The translations under genes were made by a program, and so were the position numbers. 64,000 bases of DNA from Nocardioides malaquae (lineage in GTDB: Bacteria > Actinomycetota > Actinomycetes > Propionibacteriales > Nocardioidaceae), in the NCBI RefSeq assembly GCF_015070385.1, contig NZ_JADCSA010000007.1, positions 124,001-188,000 of the forward strand, read 5' to 3'. Below are positions 49,583-57,633 of the stretch, in pieces. Positions within the stretch are counted from its first letter, which is position 1. Each line of letters starts with the position of its first letter. The notes under the pieces are model-generated. The model saw nothing but the letters and a program-made list of their open reading frames with translations, did not search any database and was not told the DNA's origin.

Positions 49583-50143
49583 ATGAACTCCCTGCCGCAG
49601 CCCACCCGCCGTACGCTCCTGCGCGCCGCCGCCTGGAGCGTGCCGGCTGTCACCGTGGCCGCGGCCGCGCCCGCCTTCGCGGCGTCCAACACGTTCGCCA
49701 GCCTTGCCATCGGCGGTGCTGACTGGGACGTGTTGGCCACCCCGACCCGACTCCAGGTGTTTGGCATCCACGTCCGCACCGCCGACTCGGCCGCCGTCAT
49801 CCCGGCTGGAGGGCTGGCTGTGACGGTGACCTTCCCCAACCATTTCGTGACCAATGTTGCCGGCAGTGCTGTCAACGTCATCGTGGAGGACGTGTCCTAC
49901 AGGTGGCAGGCCGGCAGCCCCACCTACTACGGCTCGGGCAACTCTCGCTACGCCACGGTCACCTTCACCTACCAGAACGAACTGCAGCCCGGAGGCGGTC
50001 TGTTCGGCGGCACCACCCTGCTCGACTTCCGCGCCGGGAGGGACGCTGTGTTCCAGCCCTCCCTCAACGAGTCCCCGCTGCCGATCAGCGTCGCCGCCGC
50101 CGGCTTCACCCCGCTCTCCGGGGCGATCCTCGTCGTCGACTGA
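49583..50143 (+). CDS. Tat-exported surface/secreted protein 2
   Basis: 186 aa from ATG 49583. TRRTLLRAAAWSVPAV followed by AAPAFAAS is a twin-arginine signal nearly the same as in protein 1. The mature part is beta-rich (LQVFGIHVRTADS, AVTVTFPNHFV, RYATVTFTYQNEL) with no cysteine. CACTCTCGGG at 49523-49532 and CCGGAACTT at 49476-49484 lie upstream and recall elements before protein 1. Function unknown. Confidence 0.78.
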   Translation: MNSLPQPTRRTLLRAAAWSVPAVTVAAAAPAFAASNTFASLAIGGADWDVLATPTRLQVFGIHVRTADSAAVIPAGGLAVTVTFPNHFVTNVAGSAVNVIVEDVSYRWQAGSPTYYGSGNSRYATVTFTYQNELQPGGGLFGGTTLLDFRAGRDAVFQPSLNESPLPISVAAAGFTPLSGAILVVD

Positions 50144-50271
50144 CGCCCGCACGCCAGGCGCTGTCGGACTCCAGCCACCATCACCGCCGTGCGATGGCTT
50201 AGACCCGGTCCGACTCATCCCCGCCAGCGATCATTCTCGCCGAACCGCGCGCGAGGGGCCCGACGCGCCAC

Positions 50272-50277
50272 TAGGCT
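50272..50277 (+). promoter_or_regulatory. Possible -10 element of Tat protein 3 gene
   Basis: TAGGCT, 64 bases before the ATG at 50342. No clear -35. Suggests this gene has its own promoter apart from the gene at 49583. Confidence 0.3.
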
Positions 50278-50341
50278 GACCACGCGCCAGCGGACTCGGC
50301 CGCGCCGCGCCTCCCTCTCCCACTGCTCCACGAGGTCACCC

Positions 50342-51007
50342 ATGGCTGCCGCTCCCGAGTCCCCCACGCCCGCGCCCACCGGCTCGTCGACGTCGCTGCT
50401 GCGCACAGGTCTGTCGCGACGCGGCGTCGTACGGACCGCGTTGTGGAGCGTGCCCGCGGTGACCCTCGCGACCGCAGCGCCTGCCTACGCTGCCTCGACG
50501 ATCAACCAACTGACCTACGACACGGCATCAGCCCTGCTCTGGGACACGCTCGTCGACTACCCAGAACCCGGAGCGACACTCAGGGCCGCCGAGGGCGCGA
50601 TCGGGTTCGTAACCAGCTCAGAGACGGTGGAAACCCCGGCGCTGAGGTTGACCATCAACTTCCCCAGCAACTGGACCGCCGGAGGCAGCACGGTCTTCGT
50701 CGCCCCCGACCCCAGGACCCCGTCCTGGGAGGCCCTCGGCTGGGAGCACGACGGCCCCCTCACCAACGGTCGTCTCAGCTCCACCAGTGGGTCCTTCGGC
50801 TTCACCTATCGCGGTGGCGAGATGACGCCGTTCATCGGAATCCCGTTCATCGCCTGGGGAGAACCGACCGACCTCTTCGGCCAGGACACCCCCGTGACGG
50901 CCACGCTCCAAGTCCTCGATCCCACTACCCCTCCCGCCTGGGAAGTTGTCGGCCTCGGTTTCGCCGTGCCGGTCGAGGTGAAGATTGTGACGCCTCCGGT
51001 GGGATGA
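50342..51007 (+). CDS. Tat-exported surface/secreted protein 3
   Basis: 221 aa. A longer N-terminal region precedes SRRGVVRTALWSVPAVTLATAAPAYAAS, the third Tat signal of this type in 5 kb. The mature domain resembles protein 2 in outline: LRLTINFPSNWTAGGSTVFV and LSSTSGSFGFTYRGGEM parallel AVTVTFPNHFV and ATVTFTYQNEL. Probably a paralogue of protein 2 that has diverged. Function unknown. Confidence 0.78.
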   Translation: MAAAPESPTPAPTGSSTSLLRTGLSRRGVVRTALWSVPAVTLATAAPAYAASTINQLTYDTASALLWDTLVDYPEPGATLRAAEGAIGFVTSSETVETPALRLTINFPSNWTAGGSTVFVAPDPRTPSWEALGWEHDGPLTNGRLSSTSGSFGFTYRGGEMTPFIGIPFIAWGEPTDLFGQDTPVTATLQVLDPTTPPAWEVVGLGFAVPVEVKIVTPPVG

Positions 51008-51032
51008 ACCCCAACCCGTCCGGGCGAGGGCC

Positions 51033-52145
51033 TCAGCCCTTCAGGAACCGCGCCACCCGGTCGTGGTAGCCGGGCGGCTGCAGCAGGAACGAGTCGTGCC
51101 CGAAGGGCGAGCTCAGCTCCTCGAAGTCGACGTCGACGCCGCAGCGCTCCAGCTGCTCCACCATCGCGAGCGACTGACGCGTGTCGAAGCGCCAGTCGGA
51201 ATCGAAGGACGTCACCTGGAAGCGGGTCGACGTCGTCGCCAGCCGCTCGGCGGTCCACGGGTCGGCGAAGGGGTTGAAGTAGTCGAGCAGCCGGGTCAGG
51301 TAGAGATAGCTGAGCGCGTCGAACCGGTCCAGGAAGACGTCGCCCTGGTGCTGCAGGTAGTGCTCCACGGCGAAGTCGGGCTGCAGCGTCATCTCGTCGC
51401 CCACCGTGTCGCGACGGTGACCAAACTTGGTGTCGAGCGACTGGTCGGAGACGTAGGTGATGTGGGCCATCATGCGCGCGACCTTCTGACCCAGCCGCGG
51501 CACGGTGCCGTGCTCGGCATAGCGACCACCGTGGAACTCGGGATCGCTCATGATCGCCGTGCGCGCCACCGACGAGAAGGCGATGTTCTCCGTGGTCAGC
51601 CGTGACGACGCCGCCACGACCACCGCACGCTCCACCTCGTCGGGCGCGTCGATGACCCACTGCAGCACCTGCATGCCGCCGAGCGAGCCGCCCACACCGG
51701 CGTACAGCCGCTCCGCGCCGAGATGGCGCATCAGCCGCCGGTGCACCGCGACCAGGTCGCTCATGTGCAGCAGCGGGAAGTCGAGGTAGTAGGGCTCGCC
51801 GGTCGCCGGGTCGGTCGACAGCGGGCCCGTGGTGCCCGAGCAACCGCCCAGGATGTTGGGCGCGACGACGAAGAACCGGTCGGTGTCGAGCGGCTTGCCC
51901 GGCCCGATGATGTTGTCCCACCAGCCGCGCTTCTTGTGGCCCAGGTGCAGGCCCGCAGCATGCGCGTGGCCGGTCAACGCGTGGCACACGAAGATCACGT
52001 TGTCGCGCTCGGGCGACAGCTCGCCGTAGGTTTCGTAGGCGACCTCGACGCGGTCAAGGCGACCGCCGCCACGCAGCAACAGCGGGTCGCCCTCGTCGAA
52101 GAGGACCACCCGCTGGGTCTCCACGTATTCGATGGGGCCGGCCAC
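51033..52145 (-). CDS. metX: Homoserine O-acetyltransferase
   Basis: 370 aa from GTG 52145; the frame is open further but conservation begins at GPIEYVETQ. It activates homoserine with acetyl-CoA for methionine synthesis. ICHALTGH-like VCHALTGHAHA, NIIGPGKPLDTDRFFVV, NILGGCSGTTGP, GVGGSLGGMQVLQW (nucleophile Ser154), SDWRFDTRQS (Asp) and PFGHDSFLL (His) give the full alpha/beta-hydrolase triad. Its usual partner metY is 2 kb away with a sensor kinase between. Confidence 0.96.
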   Translation of the reverse strand: MAGPIEYVETQRVVLFDEGDPLLLRGGGRLDRVEVAYETYGELSPERDNVIFVCHALTGHAHAAGLHLGHKKRGWWDNIIGPGKPLDTDRFFVVAPNILGGCSGTTGPLSTDPATGEPYYLDFPLLHMSDLVAVHRRLMRHLGAERLYAGVGGSLGGMQVLQWVIDAPDEVERAVVVAASSRLTTENIAFSSVARTAIMSDPEFHGGRYAEHGTVPRLGQKVARMMAHITYVSDQSLDTKFGHRRDTVGDEMTLQPDFAVEHYLQHQGDVFLDRFDALSYLYLTRLLDYFNPFADPWTAERLATTSTRFQVTSFDSDWRFDTRQSLAMVEQLERCGVDVDFEELSSPFGHDSFLLQPPGYHDRVARFLKG

Positions 52146-52333
52146 CGCACCATGATCCCACGCGCCAGGCCGGCGACGGGCGGCCAGGGGTGCGGGTGGA
52201 CAACCGTCGGCGCCCCGCGCGGAGGCGACCGGGATGGTTGGACGCGCGTGCGGGCGGGCAAGCACCGAACAGCCCCGCAGTGACCTGGACCACACTAGGC
52301 TTGGCGTCACTCCCACCCCTCGAAGGAGGTCAC

Positions 52334-54013
52334 GTGCCGTCCGAGGTGCCGCTCTCCTACCGCCGCTCCTACGAGGTGTGGCAGGTGGCGACCTTCGCCC
52401 TGACGGCCGTGGTCGGCTTCTGCGTCATCGCCTTCGCCGACCGCGACGTCATCGGATGGCCCACCTACACCGGCCTCACGCTCCTCGTCCTCCAAGGCCT
52501 CCTGGCCGCCGCCCTGACGGTCCGTCTCCTCGACGCCCGGTGGCGCATCGCCGCGCCCGTGCTCGCGCTGGCCGCTCTGGTCGCCATGGGACACGACCTG
52601 CTGCCGGTCGCCCCCATGGCGCTGATCGTGCTGATCATCCCCCTGCTCTGGCTGGTCTGGGAGTTTGACGGCCTCGGCTTCGCGCTCTCCCTGTCCGCCC
52701 TGGCGGTCCTGCTCGTGATGCTCCACGACGTGGGCGTGCCTGGCGCCAGCGGCCCGGGGTGGCTGCAGCTCCTGCCGGTCGGGCTCGTGGGGCTCGCGCT
52801 GATCGTGAGCGCCCACCAGATCGCCATCACCTTGCATCGCCGCGAGGAGGAGCTCATGGTGCGGGCCGAGGAGTTGCGCAGCCATCTCTCGGCCTCGGAG
52901 GACCGTCTGCTGCTCCTGCGCGGCCTGCTCGACACCATCGACGCGGTGATCGTCGCCTACGACGACGACGGCGCCCTGATCTGGGACAACGCGGCCGCCA
53001 AGCGGCTCGTGGGCCGCGCTGGCATCGACACCGACGGCCAGCTCGTCGACGAGCTGCACATGTATGCCGCCGACCGTACGACCCGGCTCGGCGTCGACGA
53101 GATCGCCCTGGCGCGCGCCCACCGGGGCGAGGAGTTCGACTCCGAGCTCATCTGGTTCGGTCCTCCCGGCGACCAGGTGGCCCACCTGCTGTCGTCGAAG
53201 CAGATCCACCGTGCCGACGCCCAGCGCTACGGCTACGTCATCGTCGGACTCGAGGTCACCGAGCTGCTCGACTCCATCCGCGTGCGCGAGGAGTTCCTCA
53301 CCACCGTCTCCCACGAGCTGCGCACGCCCCTGACGTCGATCATCGGCTACCACGAGCTCATGGAGGACGAGATCGACCCGGCCGACTCCGGCCTGCACAA
53401 GATGCTCGCCGTCGCGCAGCGCAACGCCACCGTCCTGCTCAACCGGGTCGGACAGCTCCTCCAGGCCTCCGGCAGCGTCGAGGCGCTCGTCGTCGAGCGC
53501 CGCCCCACCGACATGGACGCGCTCCTGGAGGGCACGCTCGCCCCCCACCACGCCGCGGCGGCGACGTTGGGCGTACGCCTCGAGGCCTGCGTGCAGCAGG
53601 CCCTCAAGGCCCGCGTCGACCCCGGGTGCTTCGAGCAGGTCGTCGACAACCTCGTCTCCAACGCCCTCAAGCACACGCCGGCGGGCGGCACCGTGCAGGT
53701 CAACCTCGGCGCCGGAGGCAGCACCCTGCGGTTCTGCGTCACCGACACCGGCTCCGGCATGAGCGCCAGCGAACAACGGCGCGTCTTCGACCGCTTCTAC
53801 CGCACCACCGCCGCCAACGACCAGGCGCTGCAGGGGCTCGGTGTCGGCCTCTCGGTGGCCAAGTCGATCGTCGAGGCCCACGGTGGCACGATCACCGTGC
53901 AGAGCCGACAGGGTCTCGGCACCACGTTCGTCGTCGAGATCCCCGACGCGGTCGGCTCCGACGACGACGGGGGCGACGACCCGAGCGACGCAGTGAGCGA
54001 CGACGGGGTCTGA
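52334..54013 (+). CDS. Membrane sensor histidine kinase with PAS-like domain
   Basis: 559 aa from GTG 52334, preceded by a near-perfect ribosome site (GAAGGAGGT, 52322-52330). Six membrane helices fill residues 10-170, then a coiled segment, a PAS-like domain (about 200-310, LLDTIDAVIVAYDDDGALIWDN), the H-box VSHELRTPLTSIIGYHELM with phospho-acceptor His327, and an ATPase domain with DNLVSNALKHTP (N box), DTGSGM (G1) and GLGVGLSVAKSIVEAHGG (G2). No response regulator gene is adjacent, so it is an orphan kinase. It interrupts metX-metY; signal unknown. Confidence 0.9.
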   Translation: MPSEVPLSYRRSYEVWQVATFALTAVVGFCVIAFADRDVIGWPTYTGLTLLVLQGLLAAALTVRLLDARWRIAAPVLALAALVAMGHDLLPVAPMALIVLIIPLLWLVWEFDGLGFALSLSALAVLLVMLHDVGVPGASGPGWLQLLPVGLVGLALIVSAHQIAITLHRREEELMVRAEELRSHLSASEDRLLLLRGLLDTIDAVIVAYDDDGALIWDNAAAKRLVGRAGIDTDGQLVDELHMYAADRTTRLGVDEIALARAHRGEEFDSELIWFGPPGDQVAHLLSSKQIHRADAQRYGYVIVGLEVTELLDSIRVREEFLTTVSHELRTPLTSIIGYHELMEDEIDPADSGLHKMLAVAQRNATVLLNRVGQLLQASGSVEALVVERRPTDMDALLEGTLAPHHAAAATLGVRLEACVQQALKARVDPGCFEQVVDNLVSNALKHTPAGGTVQVNLGAGGSTLRFCVTDTGSGMSASEQRRVFDRFYRTTAANDQALQGLGVGLSVAKSIVEAHGGTITVQSRQGLGTTFVVEIPDAVGSDDDGGDDPSDAVSDDGV

Positions 54014-54033
54014 CCGACCTCCCCGCACGACGA

Positions 54034-54063
54034 AGCCCGGCCTCCCCTGGGGGCGACCGGGCT
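54034..54063. terminator. Bidirectional terminator between sensor kinase and metY
   Basis: AGCCCGG (54034-54040) and CCGGGCT (54057-54063) flank a 16-base loop in the 83-bp gap between two convergent genes. No T-run on either side. Confidence 0.5.
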
Positions 54064-54096
54064 CCGAGCGTCCGCGCCGAGGCGGGCGTCAGCGGG

Positions 54097-55386
54097 TCAC
54101 TGCGTGCTGGCCGCCAGAGCCTGCTCGAGGTCGGCGACCAGGTCGTCGACGTTCTCGATGCCGACACTGAGGCGCACCAACTCCTCGGGCACACCGGCCG
54201 ACTCCAGCTCCTCGGGCGTGAGCTGGCTGTGCGTCGTGGTGGCGTTGTGGATCGCCAGCGACTTCGCGTCACCGATGTTGGCCAGGTGGCTGAAGAGCTC
54301 GAGCGCCTCGATGAACTTCTTGCCGCCCTCGCGCCCCGACTTCAGGCCGAAGGAGAGGATGCCGCCGTAGCCCTTGCCGGTGCCGATCCGGTCGTGCACC
54401 TCCTTGTAGGGGCTGTCGGCAAGACCCGGGTAGGAGACCCAGGTGACCGCGTCGTGGCCCTGGAGGAACTGCGCAACCGCGAGCGCGTTGGCGCTGTGGC
54501 GCTCCATGCGCAGGTGGAGCGTCTCGAGGCCCTGCAGGAAGAGCCAGTTGTTGAGCGGCGTCGACGCAGCACCGGTGTTGCGCAGCAGCACCGTACGCGC
54601 GCGGATGATGTAGGCGAGGTTGCCGACGGCCTCGGTCCACACGACGCCGTGGTAGGCGCCGTCCGGCTTCGTCAGGCCCGGGAAGCGGTCGGAGTGCGCC
54701 GCCCAGTCGAAGTTGCCCGAGTCGACGATGACGCCACCGATCGAGGTGCCGTGGCCACCGATGAACTTCGTCGCCGCGTGCACGACGACGTCGACGCCGT
54801 GGTCGAAGGGCTTGACCAGGTAGGGCGTCGGGGCGGTGTTGTCGACGATGAACGGCAGGCCCTGCGCGTGCGCGGCCTCCGACCAGGCGTCGAGGTCGAT
54901 CACGTTGATCTTCGGGTTGCCAACGGTCTCACCGAAGACCAGCTTGGTCTTCTCGTCGACGACCTTGGCGAGGTCCTCGGGCTTCTCCGGGTCGACGAAG
55001 CGCACCTCGATGCCGAACTGCGGCAGCGTGTGCGCGAAGAGGGCGTACGTGCCGCCGTAGAGGGTGGAGAGCGCGACGATGTTGTCGCCGGCGTAGGTCA
55101 GGTTGAGCACGGCGTAGGTGATGGCCGACGAGCCCGACGCCGTCGCCAGCGCCCCGACGCCACCCTCGAGGGCGGTCATGCGCTCCTCGAAGACGTTCTG
55201 CGTGGGGTTCATGATGCGGGTGTAGATGTTGCCGGGCTCGGCCAGGGCGAAGAGGTTGGCCGCGTGCTCGGTGTCGTTGAAGACGTAGGACGTGGTCTGG
55301 TAGATCGGCACCGCACGGCTGTTGGTGGCCGGGTCGGCCTCCTCCTGGCCGGCGTGCACGGCGAGCGTCTCGGGACGGTAGTTCAT
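54097..55386 (-). CDS. metY: O-acetylhomoserine sulfhydrylase
   Basis: 429 aa from ATG 55386, with AGGAG upstream. It joins O-acetylhomoserine and sulfide to homocysteine. Cys/Met PLP-enzyme motifs: PIYQTTSYVFND, YTRIMNPTQNVFEERMTALEGG, DNTAPTPYLVKPFDHG and HAATKFIGGHGTSIGG with Schiff-base Lys207. The ~430-residue length and GGVIVDSGNFDW region fit MetY rather than MetB. It lies downstream of the rhodanese operon, behind a strong hairpin, so it likely has its own promoter. Confidence 0.95.
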   Translation of the reverse strand: MNYRPETLAVHAGQEEADPATNSRAVPIYQTTSYVFNDTEHAANLFALAEPGNIYTRIMNPTQNVFEERMTALEGGVGALATASGSSAITYAVLNLTYAGDNIVALSTLYGGTYALFAHTLPQFGIEVRFVDPEKPEDLAKVVDEKTKLVFGETVGNPKINVIDLDAWSEAAHAQGLPFIVDNTAPTPYLVKPFDHGVDVVVHAATKFIGGHGTSIGGVIVDSGNFDWAAHSDRFPGLTKPDGAYHGVVWTEAVGNLAYIIRARTVLLRNTGAASTPLNNWLFLQGLETLHLRMERHSANALAVAQFLQGHDAVTWVSYPGLADSPYKEVHDRIGTGKGYGGILSFGLKSGREGGKKFIEALELFSHLANIGDAKSLAIHNATTTHSQLTPEELESAGVPEELVRLSVGIENVDDLVADLEQALAASTQ

Positions 55387-55417
55387 GCTGCTGACTCCTG
55401 CAGGTTGGGTGGGTCGG

Positions 55418-55439
55418 CTGGGTACTGCCTGGGTACTGC
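55418..55439. repeat. 11-bp tandem repeat upstream of metY
   Basis: CTGGGTACTGC is repeated head to tail at 55418-55428 and 55429-55439, 32-53 bases before the metY ATG. The period of about one helical turn suggests a regulator-binding site. Confidence 0.65.
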
Positions 55440-55441
55440 AA

Positions 55442-55472
55442 GGGCTGGGCACGCAGATCGCGTGCCCAGCCC
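55442..55472 (-). terminator. Strong terminator after the rhodanese/DUF1416 operon
   Basis: GGGCTGGGCACGC (55442-55454) and GCGTGCCCAGCCC (55460-55472) form a perfect 13-bp stem with a 5-base loop, 39 bases past the DUF1416 stop. No T-run, but the stem is the most stable in the window by length. Confidence 0.75.
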
Positions 55473-55510
55473 CGGTGGTTCAGTGTCTCGGGCGGATGGT
55501 GCCCGAGGGG

Positions 55511-55807
55511 TCAGACCTGGACGTTGACCTCGGCGACGTTGCCGACGCTGGCGTGGACCTTGCGGTCGACCGGCTCGGCCTTCGGCGCGAGCGTACGCAG
55601 CGTCCAGACACCTTCGCCCGCGAAGAAGCGGAAGTGTCCACTGGCCGAGAGGGGCACCTCGGCGGTGAAGTCGCCGTTCTTGTCGAGCAGGCGCACGTAA
55701 CCGGTGGCGACGGGCTCGCCGCCGCGGGTCACCTGGCCCTGGATCACGGCCTCCTTGGCGACGTTGACGCCGTCGAGCGACAGGCCGCCCTCAACCGCGC
55801 CGCACAT
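55511..55807 (-). CDS. DUF1416 protein (SseC-like)
   Basis: 98 aa. CGAVEGGLSLDGVNVAKEAVIQGQV and GYVRLLDKNGDFTAEVPLSASG match the DUF1416 family, a small beta-sandwich. Its ATG overlaps the rhodanese stop (TGATG), exactly as sseC overlaps the cysA/sseA-type rhodanese genes in mycobacteria. A role in sulfane-sulfur handling is inferred from that constant pairing. Confidence 0.9.
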   Translation of the reverse strand: MCGAVEGGLSLDGVNVAKEAVIQGQVTRGGEPVATGYVRLLDKNGDFTAEVPLSASGHFRFFAGEGVWTLRTLAPKAEPVDRKVHASVGNVAEVNVQV

Positions 55808-56670
55808 CAGGCGCCCTGCCCGTCGAGCTGGCCGGGCTCGTCGCCGAGCACGATCGGCACACCGATGAGCGAGCCGTACTCGGTCCAGGAACCGTCGTAG
55901 TTCTTGACGTTCTCAAAGCCCAGCAGCTCCTGCAGCACGAACCAGGTCAGCGAGGAGCGCTCACCGATGCGGCACAGGGCGATGGTGTCCTTCGAGTCGT
56001 CGATGCCGACCTCGTCGTAGAGCTTGCGCAGCTCGTCGTCGGACTTGAAGGTGCCGTCGTCGTTGCAGTTCTTGCTCCACGGCACGTTGAGCGAGGTGGG
56101 GATGTGACCGGCGCGCTGCGACTGCTCCTGCGGCAGGTGGGCGGGAGCCAGCAGGCGGCCGGCGAACTCGTCGGGGCTGCGCACGTCGACCAGGTTCTGC
56201 ACGCCGATGGCGGCCACGACCTCGTCACGGAAGGCGCGGATCGAGGAGTCCTGCTCGGTGGCCGTGTAGACGGTCTCCGGGCGGGTGGGGACGTCCTTGG
56301 TCAGCTCGCGGGCGTCGAGCTCCCACTTCTTGCGGCCGCCGTCCATGAGCTTGACGTTCTTGTGGCCGTAGAGGGTGAAGTACCAGTAGGCGTAGGCCGC
56401 GAACCAGTTGTTGTTGCCGCCGTAGAGCACCACGAGGTCGTCGTTGGAGACGCCGCGCGAGGAGAGCAGCTTTTCGAAGCCCTGCTTGTCGAGGAAGTCG
56501 CGACGGACCTGGTCCTGGAGGTCCTTGGTCCAGTCGAGCTTGATCGCGCCCGGGATGTGGCCCTTGTCGTAGGCAGCGGTGTCCTCGTCGACCTCGATCA
56601 GGACGACGCCGGGGGTCTCGAGGTTGTCCTCGACCCACTGGACGGAAACGAGCGAGTCTTCGCGGCTCAT
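55807..56670 (-). CDS. Thiosulfate sulfurtransferase (two-domain rhodanese)
   Basis: 287 aa, two rhodanese domains. The first, with EVDEDTAAYDKGHIPGAIKLDWTKDLQ, is inactive; the second carries the catalytic loop LCRIGERSS with Cys233, before TWFVLQELLGFENVKNYDGSW. It moves sulfane sulfur from thiosulfate to acceptors. Corresponds to CysA2/SseA-type proteins of mycobacteria. Second gene of the operon DUF4395-rhodanese-DUF1416. Confidence 0.94.
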   Translation of the reverse strand: MSREDSLVSVQWVEDNLETPGVVLIEVDEDTAAYDKGHIPGAIKLDWTKDLQDQVRRDFLDKQGFEKLLSSRGVSNDDLVVLYGGNNNWFAAYAYWYFTLYGHKNVKLMDGGRKKWELDARELTKDVPTRPETVYTATEQDSSIRAFRDEVVAAIGVQNLVDVRSPDEFAGRLLAPAHLPQEQSQRAGHIPTSLNVPWSKNCNDDGTFKSDDELRKLYDEVGIDDSKDTIALCRIGERSSLTWFVLQELLGFENVKNYDGSWTEYGSLIGVPIVLGDEPGQLDGQGA

Positions 56671-56737
56671 GGAGTGGTTCTCTCTTTCAACGGGATGTGG
56701 GTGGTGATGTCGGGGTGGATCTGGTGGAGCTGGGAGG

Positions 56738-57235
56738 TCAGGCCGTGCGGGGCCCGGTGAGGCGACGCAGTGCCAGGTACATCTCGCAGCCCAGGCAGAA
56801 GCCGAAGACTGCGTTGAGCAGCGCCGCCGCGAGGGCGAACCCGACGGCGACCAGGCCGACGAGCGTGGCGCCGCTGGCGAGGCCGACGAGCCCGACCACG
56901 GCGAAGACCAGACCGACGGTCTGGGCGAACCGCGGCGGAGCGGCGTCCTCCCACTCGCGCGGGGCGGCGAGCCGGGGGCGTACGAGGGTGCGGAAGAGCC
57001 AGCCGTAGGGGGTGCGGGCGACGCCGAGCAGCGCACCGCTCGCGAAGAGCACCGCCTGGACGGCGAGCAGCACCGTGGCGAAGGTACTCGGCGCAGTGGC
57101 CAGCACCACGGCGAGGACGCCGGTGGTGAGCACGGCCGCGAACTGGGGGCCGCGAGGATCGACGCGGCCTTCGGGGAAGGCCGGGGCGGCTGCCGGGGCT
57201 CCGGCGCCGGGCGTACGGGTGTCGAGCGAGGTCAT
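56738..57235 (-). CDS. DUF4395 membrane protein
   Basis: 165 aa, about four helices. VDPRGPQFAAVLTTGVLAVVLAT is the DUF4395 opening and NAVFGFCLGCEMYLALRRL its end; the last helix holds a CLGC pair that could take part in thiol redox or sulfur transfer. It starts the sulfur operon, 67 bp before the rhodanese gene. The homologue lies in the same position in many actinobacteria. Confidence 0.88.
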   Translation of the reverse strand: MTSLDTRTPGAGAPAAAPAFPEGRVDPRGPQFAAVLTTGVLAVVLATAPSTFATVLLAVQAVLFASGALLGVARTPYGWLFRTLVRPRLAAPREWEDAAPPRFAQTVGLVFAVVGLVGLASGATLVGLVAVGFALAAALLNAVFGFCLGCEMYLALRRLTGPRTA

Positions 57236-57633
57236 GTCCTGGTCCCTGGGTGAGGTTCCGACGGCGTGCGGCCGGGTGGACGCACGGGCGAACGGCCGAC
57301 GACCCGGGTCAGGGCGCGCGGGCTCAGGGCTCCGCGACGGGCGACAGGGGTGGCGTCAGCCTCAGGACATTCGACACAGGGAGGAGCGCACGCGGCAGTG
57401 GTCCACTGCGCGTCGCTTCGTCAACCAGGTCGAACTCATGGACCCGAGACTAGAGGCGGCTCCATCGGCGACGAAATCGAAATCTCACTCCGTGGACCAT
57501 ATGCCCAATATGTGAGAAGTGCTTAATTCGCGCCGCTCAGGCTCTCGGCTCCGCAGGCAGTTCACCTGCTCCACCGCCGGGCCACGCGGAGCCCTCGCCG
57601 TCCGGGAGCCGAGCTGCCTGCCGGGTCGTGCGG
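57236..57633 (-). other. 398-bp region upstream of the DUF4395-rhodanese operon
   Basis: No convincing gene. CATAT (57498-57502) and ATATG (57508-57512) are perfect arms of a small palindrome in an AT-rich patch about 265 bp before the DUF4395 ATG, the likely promoter/operator zone. CTCGGCTCC (57544-57552) and GGAGCCGAG (57605-57613) just past the thioredoxin-like gene could form its terminator with a long loop. The remaining leader is GC-rich; I see no known riboswitch. Confidence 0.45.

Noticed and set aside
52146-52333. Possible SAM riboswitch before metX
   Set aside because: The region is a short divergent promoter gap; none of the conserved SAM-I, SAM-II or SAM-IV core elements could be recognised.
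55387-55510. Possible riboswitch leader of metY
   Set aside because: The only structures are a simple 13-bp hairpin and a tandem 11-mer; no aptamer-like multi-stem layout is seen.
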